DNA from: Anaerobiospirillum sp. NML120449
GTDB taxonomy: Bacteria; Pseudomonadota; Gammaproteobacteria; Enterobacterales; Succinivibrionaceae
Direction: 5' to 3'
Assembly (NCBI RefSeq): GCF_023051105.1
Contig: NZ_JALKIL010000026.1
Location: 1-64,000, forward strand
Length of the DNA: 64,000 bases
The position numbers and the translations under genes were made by a program. The notes beneath the pieces are model-generated. The model did no database searches. It saw nothing but the letters and a program-made list of their open reading frames with translations, and was not told where the DNA came from. Shown one piece after another: positions 56,897 to 64,000 of the stretch. Position 1 is the stretch's first letter. Each line of letters opens with the position of its first letter.

Positions 56897-58324
56897 ATGG
56901 CCATCACTTCTTCTCACAAGCAGCTTATCAACTCCAACCGCATTGCCTTTTTAATAGCCGGTTTCTGTGTTGCAGCATGGGCTCCCATGATTCCCTATAT
57001 CAAGGACCGCTTTGCCCTTAATGAAAACGATCTGGGACTGCTGCTGCTGTGCATGGGCATAGGATCCTTTGTTTCCATGCCTACCTCAGGCTATTTCAGC
57101 TCGCGCTTTGGCTGCCGTGCTCCCATTTACTTTGCCGCCTTTGCCGTAGCTGCCTGTCTTGCCCTCATTCCCTTTGTCACCAGTATTTATCTGCTGGCGG
57201 CCATACTCTTTATCATGGGCACCAATTCGGTAATACTCGATGTGGTGGCCAATATCAACGCAGCCCTGGTAGAGCAGCGCACCGAACTTAACGTCATGTC
57301 CGGCCTGCACGGCCTGTACAGCGTAGGCGGCTTCACAGGCTCACTGAGCGTTACCTTCCTGCTGTCCATCAACTTTCCCTTTGCCTTTACCGGTATCTAC
57401 GCAGCGGCCATTCTGGTGGTCCTGATGATAACCGGCGGCCGCCACCTCTTCACCACCGTCCACCTGCCTGATACCGGCGCCTCCGACGGCGCTGCGGCCG
57501 CTGACGCCGCCCCGGCTGACCGTGCAGCTGCCCCGGACGGCGCAGCAGGCCAGGCGGGCGCCAGCGCCCGTGCGGCCGCCCCAAAAGGCGGCGTGATGAG
57601 TCACTACACTCACCCTACGGTCCTGCTTATCGGCCTTATGTGCTTTATCATGTTTATGACCGAGGGATCCATGCTCGACTGGTCAGGTGTATTCCTCAAC
57701 TCTGAGCGCGGGGTTTCTCTTGAGCATGCCGGCTACGGCTTTGCAGCCTTTACCATTACCATGACCATTTTCCGTCTGACTGGCGATCGCATTGTCAGCG
57801 CTCTTGGTCGTGGCCGTGTCATTATCTTTGGCACTCTCTTTATTGTGGCAGGCTACCTTACTGCTATTCTTATCCCTTATCCTGCCGCTGCCTTTGCCGG
57901 CTTTGCCCTCATTGGCGTGGGCGCCTCCAATGTAGTACCACAGCTGGTCTCCATTACCGCCCGCATTAAGGAAGTACCGCCCCATATCTCAGTAACCGTG
58001 GTCAATGCCGTAGGCTTTTCCGGCATTCTCATTGGCCCTGCCGTGATTGGCTTTATGGCCCATCACATTACCCTGCCTTACACCTACGCTGTCCAGGCAG
58101 CCGGAGTACTCTGTGTCACCGTCATGGCCATCATGCGCATCAAAAAGCTCAAAAGCAATCCGGCCTCAGGTCTGACCGCAGCCCCGGCTGCGGCCCCGGC
58201 TGCGGCCCCGGCTGACGCTGCCGACACAGCAGCAGCCTCTGCAGCAGCCACCGGCGTAAGCCCTGCCCCTGCCCAGACCGTCAGCTCCGCCGGCACCACT
58301 GCCAGCAGCAGCGGTGATCACTAA
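56897..58324 (+). CDS. MFS transporter, YbjJ-like
   Basis: A 12-TM major facilitator protein of 475 residues. The start (LINSNRIAFLIAGFCVAAWAP) and the following SGYFSSRFGCR loop resemble the YbjJ/Fucp-type branch of MFS proteins of unknown substrate. The central cytoplasmic loop carries an Ala/Pro/Asp-rich insert (about 195-235), and the C-terminal tail (about 420-475) is Ala/Pro/Ser/Thr-rich with AAPAAAPAAAPA. I prefer the ATG at 56897, eight residues before the first conserved segment. ATG at 56834 is an alternative with a GGGG upstream; its extra residues include an LLFSGC that mimics a lipobox. The gene ends before a strong hairpin at 58.4 kb. Confidence 0.85.
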   Translation: MAITSSHKQLINSNRIAFLIAGFCVAAWAPMIPYIKDRFALNENDLGLLLLCMGIGSFVSMPTSGYFSSRFGCRAPIYFAAFAVAACLALIPFVTSIYLLAAILFIMGTNSVILDVVANINAALVEQRTELNVMSGLHGLYSVGGFTGSLSVTFLLSINFPFAFTGIYAAAILVVLMITGGRHLFTTVHLPDTGASDGAAAADAAPADRAAAPDGAAGQAGASARAAAPKGGVMSHYTHPTVLLIGLMCFIMFMTEGSMLDWSGVFLNSERGVSLEHAGYGFAAFTITMTIFRLTGDRIVSALGRGRVIIFGTLFIVAGYLTAILIPYPAAAFAGFALIGVGASNVVPQLVSITARIKEVPPHISVTVVNAVGFSGILIGPAVIGFMAHHITLPYTYAVQAAGVLCVTVMAIMRIKKLKSNPASGLTAAPAAAPAAAPADAADTAAASAAATGVSPAPAQTVSSAGTTASSSGDH

Positions 58325-58381
58325 GGCAGGTCCAGCCAGGCTGACCTTAATCCCGGCCTGTTAAGTCCGGCCCATACGACG

Positions 58382-58412
58382 CGGGGCCCGTCATTGACCA
58401 TGACGGGCCCCG
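58382..58412 (+). terminator. Hairpin downstream of the MFS gene
   Basis: CGGGGCCCGTCA and TGACGGGCCCCG form a perfect 12-bp stem with a 7-base loop. The T run after it is short (TTT), so termination may be weak. Confidence 0.75.
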
Positions 58413-58439
58413 TTTGATTATGAGCGCCAGAACAGTACC

Positions 58440-58650
58440 AGCCCGGCCTGAGCTGCATGCAGACCGGTCAGGCCACTGCATCAGTTCAGCCTGGCGCCGG
58501 CATCAGACCACAGTCTGCGACTTCATCAGGCTGAGCCTGCGTCTGCATAGACCGGTTCTGACTCTGCATCAGAGCAGTGTCTGTAACTGTATCAGCCTGG
58601 CATCGGCAGCTGTCGGGCCGGCAGGCCTGGCATTGCATGGACAGGCCCGG
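58440..58650. repeat. Degenerate about 30-bp repeats
   Basis: Words such as CTGCATCAG, TCAGCCTGGC and GACCGGT recur six or seven times between 58440 and 58650 with imperfect spacing. They lie just past the stop of the epimerase gene. Confidence 0.55.
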
Positions 58651-58660
58651 CCTGGTAGTG

Positions 58661-59716
58661 TCATTTGCGGCCGTAGTAGCCCAGGTACCACTGGTAAAAG
58701 CGCGTCAGGCCCTCTTTGAGAGTGGTGTGGGGACGGAAGTGGTACTTTTCCATAAGGCGGCTGACATCAGCCCAGGTCTGGTCCACATCGCCCAGCTGCT
58801 TGTCATCGAGTATGACCTGGGCCCTGATGCCGGATATTTCCTCCAGGGTAGCGACAAAGTCCCCAAGGTCCACAGGTGAGCCATTGCCTATGTTGAAGAC
58901 ATCAAAAGGAATGGCGCTGCCTGACTGATCGGGGCCCTGAGCAATGGCGGCTATGCCTTCGACTATATCGTCAATATAGGTGTAGTCGCGGCGCTGTCTG
59001 CCGTGGTTGAACAGATGAATGGGCTGACCTGAGTGGAGCTTGCGGGTAAAGATAAAGGGCGCCATGTCCGGACGGCCAAAGGGACCGTAGACAGTGAAAA
59101 AGCGCAGGGCGATGCTGTCTATTTTGAACAGTGAGGCATAGGTGCGGGCCAGGGTCTCGTCTATTTTCTTGGTAGCGGCATACACGGAGACAGGATTGAT
59201 GTCAGTATTGCTCTCAGAAAAAGGCACCTCAGAGCACTCACCATAGACAGAGGAGGAGCTGGCAAAGATAAGACGCGGGCATTTGACTGTACTGTCATGC
59301 TCTGCCTTGAGCTTAAGCTCACGCAGGGACTCCAGGATATTGAAAAAGCCGGTGACATTGGAGGCCATATACTGATCGGGAATGCTTGAGGACAGACGCA
59401 CTCCGGCAAGGGCAGCAAGATTGATAATAAGGTCAAAGCCGCCCTCAGCTATGAGATTGCCCACAGCATTGCGATCGCACAGGTCCATAAGACAGAAGGT
59501 CAGACACTCAGAGCTTACCGGCTGACCTGATTTGAGATGATCAGCCTCAAGCGAGCCCAGATGCAGACCAAGCTCGGACAGTCTGTCGATTTTAAGGGAC
59601 TGCTCATAGGTGATACCTGAGAGATTATCAATACCCGTTATCTCATGTTCAGCGCACAGTCTGCGGCACAGATGCATGCCTATAAAACCGGCCACACCGG
59701 TAATAAGAATCTTCAA
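58661..59716 (-). CDS. NAD-dependent sugar-nucleotide epimerase (UDP-glucuronate 4-epimerase-like)
   Basis: A 351-residue extended SDR. Rossmann motif TGVAGFIGMHLC at the N-terminus, catalytic SSSSVYG with YAATKK (Tyr-xxx-Lys), NLAALAGVRLS, RFFTVYGPFGRPDMA and RRDYTYIDDIVEG. The GVRLSS and VYGPFGRPDMA combination is typical of UDP-glucuronate 4-epimerases, which make UDP-galacturonate for LPS or capsule; UDP-glucose 4-epimerase is the alternative. The start is TTG at 59716, with AGGA 7-8 bases upstream; no ATG is near. The minus-strand orientation opposes the GT2 and MFS genes. Confidence 0.9.
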   Translation of the reverse strand: MKILITGVAGFIGMHLCRRLCAEHEITGIDNLSGITYEQSLKIDRLSELGLHLGSLEADHLKSGQPVSSECLTFCLMDLCDRNAVGNLIAEGGFDLIINLAALAGVRLSSSIPDQYMASNVTGFFNILESLRELKLKAEHDSTVKCPRLIFASSSSVYGECSEVPFSESNTDINPVSVYAATKKIDETLARTYASLFKIDSIALRFFTVYGPFGRPDMAPFIFTRKLHSGQPIHLFNHGRQRRDYTYIDDIVEGIAAIAQGPDQSGSAIPFDVFNIGNGSPVDLGDFVATLEEISGIRAQVILDDKQLGDVDQTWADVSRLMEKYHFRPHTTLKEGLTRFYQWYLGYYGRK

Positions 59717-60130
59717 GATCCTTTCCTCTTAGATTGAGTAAGCCCCGGTATGCCCCCGGGAAACCACCAGTTCCCGTAAGGCATCTTACAGTACTGAAAG
59801 CCCTGTATTGCGCGACTGAAGAGGAGCCGGGCAGACCATGCAATGTGCATAAGTCCATAAAGCGCCGGGCTCCTTGCCCTGGTACAGGAGCACTGTCTCT
59901 GACCCCCAGGTCATGGCCCTGTAGGGCCACAGCCCAATATGGCTACGGCCGTATGGGGGCACGGTCGTAAGGGGCACAGGCCACTGCAGGCGTGCCTCTG
60001 GCACGTACCCTGGGTACCTGCTCCAGCACTCTGGGAATAAGCCCGGGCGGGCCTAGCTGCCTGATAATATTCAGCTGAGGATCTTAACTGTAAAAGGACG
60101 GATATTCACACAAAATTTCGTGCGACCACG
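59717..60130. other. Gap between epimerase and ArnT-like gene
   Basis: The region next to the epimerase is its likely promoter. 59935-60010 has short imperfect GGGGCACGG and GTATGG repeats. No gene is present. Confidence 0.4.
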
Positions 60131-60166
60131 AAAAAAGCCGTACAGCTGCTGCCGTACGGCTTTTTT
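60131..60166 (-). terminator. Terminator downstream of the ArnT-like gene
   Basis: AAAAAAGCCGTAC (60131-60143) pairs perfectly with GTACGGCTTTTTT (60154-60166) around a 10-base loop. It lies 13 bases past the stop on the minus strand. Confidence 0.92.
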
Positions 60167-60178
60167 GTGAGCCTGACT

Positions 60179-63100
60179 TTATCTCAGGTGCTGCTCATCG
60201 TGGCGTATGACCAGCTGCTCGGGAGCGCCCTTGTCATCTTCTGACTCCGTGGCTTGCTGATCTTCATCCCTGTTATCAATCTCAAGGTACTGCGGCAGAG
60301 TATCGACATCACTGCTGGAGCTATTGAGATTGAGGGTGTTGTCAGCCGGTGCAGCGGGCAGAATCAGACTGTCGCCAATCATAAAGGCACCACGCTCACG
60401 CATCTTCTGTGCAAGGTCAGGTCTTTCCTTAATACCCTTGCGGCTTAAGACCACATTGGACTGCTGTTCAAAGCAGCGGTCCATGTCGGCAGCCACCTGA
60501 TTGACAGTGATACGTTTATCGTAGAAGTGCAAATCAATGCCATGCTTCATACGCAGTATGCAGGTCTCAGGGGAGCCGCCCTCATCAATGGCCTTTGTGA
60601 CGGCCCGGGCAATCTCACCTGCGCCAATGAAGCTGTTGAGATGAGGCATGGCAAGACCGGCAAAGAACACAAAGCCCAGGGTTCCTGCTCCTATGGCGGC
60701 CACTGAGAAGATAAACAGACGGCTTAACAGGAAGAACAGGGCAATAAGGCTGGCAAAGCACAGCACACCAAAGGCTACGCCTATGACAGGATGCTGCAGA
60801 TGAAGCACTTTGTCGTACATGACGAAATAGGCCGGGAAGAGCAGCATGTAGACAATTACCGGCAGCATCATGGACAGGGTAAGCAGCAGCGGGATGCGGG
60901 TACGCTCGCTTACTGTGCTGATACCGGCAAGGAAGTAACCGTTACCGATAATCTCCACACCACGGTGACCGGCATTGCGCGGACGCTTTTCCAGTTTCTC
61001 GGCAATGATGGCAGCTACGCGGGAGCGCACACGGGCAGCATCAATAAGACCCTCATCTGAGACGCTGCCTTTAGCCTCGCTGCGCTCAGCAACACTGTCA
61101 TCATGATGCTCCTCATCCTGAGGTTCATTGGCGGCGGTAATGCGGCGTGCCGATCCCCTGAGCTCAAAGCCGCTGTCAGGGCCTGACAGAGCCCCTGAAG
61201 CCATAATGTCCGATGCCGCTGGAGGCATGGAGGCCGCAGGACAGATGACTGTTGTGCCCGGTGTAACAGTGCTCTTTGCCACAGGAGCATCATGCACATC
61301 AGGCATGGTGGTAACACTGACCTTAAGCTCACCTGGTTTGAGATCAGTACCACTGTCCTTTAAAGCCTGCTCATGGGCTGCAAAGGCAGCCTCGACAGCA
61401 GCGGCGGCAGCACTTTCAAAAGCGGCATCATCCTTAAGCTCGACGCGTTCACCGCCTGCATCAGCCTCAGCAGCACTATTATCCTCACTCTCAGCCTCAC
61501 TGCCTGCACGCCCCGAAGCCTCTCCGTCCATGACAGCATGAGCTGAGGACAGGGCTGCGGCGTCCTGGGATGCTGCGGCACTGTCAGACTCATCTACCTG
61601 AGATAAGTCAGCAGCGTCAGCACTCTGTGGTGGAACAGTCACATCAGCTGCAGCTGCGGCACTGCCTGACTCAGAAAGGGCGGTTTCATCCCTCTCATCA
61701 GTTGAGGTAACAGTCATAGCGCTGTCGCTGCTCAGGGATGAGCCGGCATCGGCCTGTGTTGAGCTGGCATCGGCCTGTGTGGCGCTGGCATTGGCCTGTG
61801 TGGCGCTGGACGCGCCCTGTGAGGCAGGGGTAGCACTTAATGAGGCATTGTCCTCGCTGTGAGCTGCAGATTCACTGCTCTGGGATGAACTGTCATCACT
61901 CAGGGATGAGCCGGCATCGGCCTGTGTGGCGCTGGCTTCGGCCTGTTTGGCGCTGTCAGCTCCCTGGGAGACAGGGGTAATACTTAAGGAGGTATTGTCC
62001 TCGCTGTGAGCTGCAGATTCACTGCTCTGGGATGCGCTGTCATCACTTACAGCTGAAATGGCATCAGCGGCGCGGGCGGCTGCAGCGTCAGAGCCTTCAT
62101 GGCTGTCAGATGCAGACACAGAGCTCTTTGCTGACTGGTCTTGAGAATCAGAAGCTCCATGTGAGGCAGCAGCTGTGCTGTCAGCCTTACAGTCCTGAGC
62201 ACCTTTACCACTGGCGGCGCTGTTGTCCCCGGCACTGACAGTACCAGAGGCAGATGCAGAGGCAGTAAGATCAGCACCGTTTTCACCACTGGAGGAGAGA
62301 GCAACGGAGCTCACTTCAGCGCTGCTATGGTCCTGCTCAGCACTGTCAGATTCAGTGGACTGGGCACCACTGTCAGCAGTGCTTTCAGTGCTTGCAGACT
62401 CTGAGGCAGTCTGATCCGGGGCACCAGCAGGATTAGAGGCATCGGAGGCATCAGAGGAGCTCTGAGCAGCCTGGGCGTCTTCAGAATGTGAATCTGAAGC
62501 CATGTCACTGCTCTGTGGGTCAGCAGCACCCTGAGAGGCGCACTGAGTGGCGCTGGAGCTGTCCTCACTGTCGGTATGCCCGGCAGTATCGGCACTGTCC
62601 TGAGAGGACTCAGCCCTGGCGGCGTCGCTGCTGGCAGTAGAGTTAAGGACGGAGTCAGTATTCTTATCCTGGACGGCAGCACTGTCGGACTCAGTATGAG
62701 CTGTGCCGGTAGCGGTAGAGGAGTCAGCATGGGACTGAGTATTCTCTGAAGAGATGCTCCTGTCCTTTGTATCAGCTGACAGGTCCCTGTCCTCACTGGA
62801 CTTACAGTCTGCAGGCTCAGATGCCTGTGAGAGGTCCCTTAAACTGCGGGAGCTCTTTTCGCTGGCGCTTTCAACCTCAAGGGCATGGTGGTCAGCAGCC
62901 AGAATACCGGACAGGCGGCTGGCCAGACGTGAGGCACCGTGCTTCTTACCAGCTGAGCTCTCCTTATCATCACCCTCAGGCTCATCAAGCTTTCCGGCAC
63001 GCCAGGCCTCAAGGCGCTGCGCAGCACGGAAGTCAGCTACCTTCTTCCAGTCAGGCTTTTTGCGATCTTCCTCTTCAGTAGCGCTTTCATTGGATGCTAC

Positions 63101-64000
63101 CAGCTTGCCCTTACTGTCACGCAGTGCAGCCAGGGCAGCACCTGAAGAGACGCTGTCACTGTCTGCCTTTGATGTAGCAGACTCATCAGAGTCAGGTGTA
63201 TGGGTACTCTCCCCGGTCTGTAAGTCATGAGCAGTAACTGAAGACAGGTCATTATCTGACTTGAGGCCAGTCTCTGACTTCAGGTCATTTTCTGACCTGA
63301 ACTCACTGCTCACAGAGGATGCACCTGAGCCACTTAAGTCCCGGCCCTGAGAGTCAGGGGATGAACTGCCAGTATGAAGGTCAGTATCCAGGGCGCCGCC
63401 TGCCTCGGCCTCGGCTGCTCCCTCAACCACGCTGGTGCGCAGTGAGGTCAGGGCCATGGCGCGGGCGGTATTGGCCGCACGCACCTCGGCAAGAGCTGTT
63501 TCCTCAGCCTGCATGCGGGTCTGAATCTCATAGCGCAGACGGGCGTTGAGCTGCATCTGGCGATAGGAGAGCATGACGTAGTAATAGGCAGCAGGAATAG
63601 CCGGCAGCATGTAGACTTCAAGCTTGCTTACCGGGATGGAGATAACCAGAACAGTGGTAAGGGTAAAGAACAGGCATGCCTGGGTCTTGATATCAAGTGT
63701 CTCCCTGTTGCGTATCTGACGCACGAGGAAGTAGACAAAGCACAGGCCCACAGGGACAGTGAGGATGACGAAGTTCTGTAGATAGTAGTAAAAAGGCTCG
63801 CGGTGAATTGGCAGAGAGGTAACGCGCCTGACGCTCTGCTCGATAAAGAGATTGTGAACATAGGCCTTACCGCCATCGAGGTAGACCATACCAGCCCACA
63901 GGGCGGTCATGAGCAGGATGATAATGAAGTAGTAAGGGCGGAAAACGACAAAGAAGCGTCTTAAGTCGCGGTTAAAGGCCATCATGGCGACCAGGGACAG
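60179..64000 (-). CDS. ArnT-like (GT83-type) membrane glycosyltransferase, C-terminal part, with giant low-complexity insert
   Basis: The frame has no stop up to the window edge; upstream codons read LSLVAMMAFN, so the true start is likely beyond 64000. From the Met at 63985: TM about 15-35; then YVHNLFIEQSVRRV and the H-x-PFYYYL segment, which line up with FWVEH...H-x-PFWYYL of ArnT; more TM (70-88, 104-122) and SKLEVYMLPAIPAA, the loop typical of ArnT and PMT-like transferases. After about residue 165 comes a stretch of about 860 residues rich in Ser, Ala, Asp, Glu and Gln (nt 60911-63493). Four more hydrophobic segments (1030-1115) and a soluble end follow. ArnT moves aminoarabinose from undecaprenyl phosphate to lipid A; the donor here is unknown. 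The catalytic N-terminal loops lie outside the window. Confidence 0.8.
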   Translation of the reverse strand: MSLVAMMAFNRDLRRFFVVFRPYYFIIILLMTALWAGMVYLDGGKAYVHNLFIEQSVRRVTSLPIHREPFYYYLQNFVILTVPVGLCFVYFLVRQIRNRETLDIKTQACLFFTLTTVLVISIPVSKLEVYMLPAIPAAYYYVMLSYRQMQLNARLRYEIQTRMQAEETALAEVRAANTARAMALTSLRTSVVEGAAEAEAGGALDTDLHTGSSSPDSQGRDLSGSGASSVSSEFRSENDLKSETGLKSDNDLSSVTAHDLQTGESTHTPDSDESATSKADSDSVSSGAALAALRDSKGKLVASNESATEEEDRKKPDWKKVADFRAAQRLEAWRAGKLDEPEGDDKESSAGKKHGASRLASRLSGILAADHHALEVESASEKSSRSLRDLSQASEPADCKSSEDRDLSADTKDRSISSENTQSHADSSTATGTAHTESDSAAVQDKNTDSVLNSTASSDAARAESSQDSADTAGHTDSEDSSSATQCASQGAADPQSSDMASDSHSEDAQAAQSSSDASDASNPAGAPDQTASESASTESTADSGAQSTESDSAEQDHSSAEVSSVALSSSGENGADLTASASASGTVSAGDNSAASGKGAQDCKADSTAAASHGASDSQDQSAKSSVSASDSHEGSDAAAARAADAISAVSDDSASQSSESAAHSEDNTSLSITPVSQGADSAKQAEASATQADAGSSLSDDSSSQSSESAAHSEDNASLSATPASQGASSATQANASATQADASSTQADAGSSLSSDSAMTVTSTDERDETALSESGSAAAAADVTVPPQSADAADLSQVDESDSAAASQDAAALSSAHAVMDGEASGRAGSEAESEDNSAAEADAGGERVELKDDAAFESAAAAAVEAAFAAHEQALKDSGTDLKPGELKVSVTTMPDVHDAPVAKSTVTPGTTVICPAASMPPAASDIMASGALSGPDSGFELRGSARRITAANEPQDEEHHDDSVAERSEAKGSVSDEGLIDAARVRSRVAAIIAEKLEKRPRNAGHRGVEIIGNGYFLAGISTVSERTRIPLLLTLSMMLPVIVYMLLFPAYFVMYDKVLHLQHPVIGVAFGVLCFASLIALFFLLSRLFIFSVAAIGAGTLGFVFFAGLAMPHLNSFIGAGEIARAVTKAIDEGGSPETCILRMKHGIDLHFYDKRITVNQVAADMDRCFEQQSNVVLSRKGIKERPDLAQKMRERGAFMIGDSLILPAAPADNTLNLNSSSSDVDTLPQYLEIDNRDEDQQATESEDDKGAPEQLVIRHDEQHLR
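61731..62060 (-). repeat. 147-bp direct repeat in the Ser/Ala-rich insert
   Basis: GAGCTGCAGATTCACTGCTC occurs at 61861 and again at 62008, 147 bases (49 residues) apart. The flanking text is nearly the same in both copies. A 21-27-bp sub-repeat (GCATCGGCCTGTGT) lies within. On the protein level this gives two copies of SQSSESAAHSEDN...ATQADAGSSLS. Confidence 0.9.

Overview
The window looks like a gammaproteobacterial chromosome. Protein sequences and gene neighbourhoods point to the Aeromonadales/Succinivibrionaceae side of the class; this is an inference from gene content, since no 16S gene is present. Three blocks keep the order known from Escherichia coli: rlmN-rodZ-ispG-hisS-yfgM-bamB-der (3.6-15.3 kb), parE/tolC/yqiA-cpdA-nudF with hldE (22-42 kb, opened up by insertions), and mrcA-aroK-aroB-damX-rpe-gph-trpS (44-55 kb). 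Expected members are missing from each: pilF, yqiB and dam.

Layout. 0-0.4 kb: an internally deleted flagellin remnant and a UUCG-loop terminator. 0.5-2.4 kb: a ProQ/FinO-domain RNA-binding protein with a prion-like Gly/Tyr/Gln/Asn tail. 3.6-15.3 kb: the der-to-rlmN block (GTPase, BAM lipoprotein, Sec-associated YfgM, HisRS, isoprenoid enzyme IspG, cell-shape protein RodZ, RNA methylase RlmN). 15.9-18.4 kb: glycogen phosphorylase. 20-21.2 kb: an isolated flhB. 22-24 kb: parE. 24.6-25.05 kb: five tRNA-Ala genes alternating GGC and UGC. 26.4-31.6 kb: tolC, hldE and an MFS sugar-porter-like transporter. 32.5-35 kb: accessory genes (periplasmic rhodanese, a small hypothetical protein, an unrecognised three-repeat protein). 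35.2-38 kb: a QseBC/PmrAB-like two-component system. 38.5-42 kb: yqiA, cpdA, nudF. 42.7-44 kb: class I dihydroorotase. 44-55 kb: trpS, gph, rpe, damX, aroB, aroK, mrcA. 55.6-64 kb: an envelope-glycan-like set (GT2 glycosyltransferase, MFS protein, sugar-nucleotide epimerase, and the C-terminal part of an ArnT-like membrane glycosyltransferase running off the window).

Two features stand out at larger scale. First, only about 70 % of the window is coding (my own sum of the CDS coordinates); genes that are tightly packed in E. coli are separated here by 0.1-1.7 kb, and many gaps hold short tandem repeats with units of 12, 14, 18, 24, 25, about 26, 64 or 80 bp. Second, many conserved proteins carry low-complexity additions in loops or tails (ProQ, BamB, RodZ, QseC, PBP1A, DamX, an MFS protein and the ArnT-like protein). 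Both patterns could come from repeat expansion, with the protein versions kept where the fold tolerates them.

The least described items are the ProQ protein with a prion-like tail, the ArnT-like enzyme with an insert of about 860 residues, and the three-repeat protein whose stop codon lies inside an eight-copy 12-bp repeat. All function calls come from reading motifs and recalling families; no database search was run.
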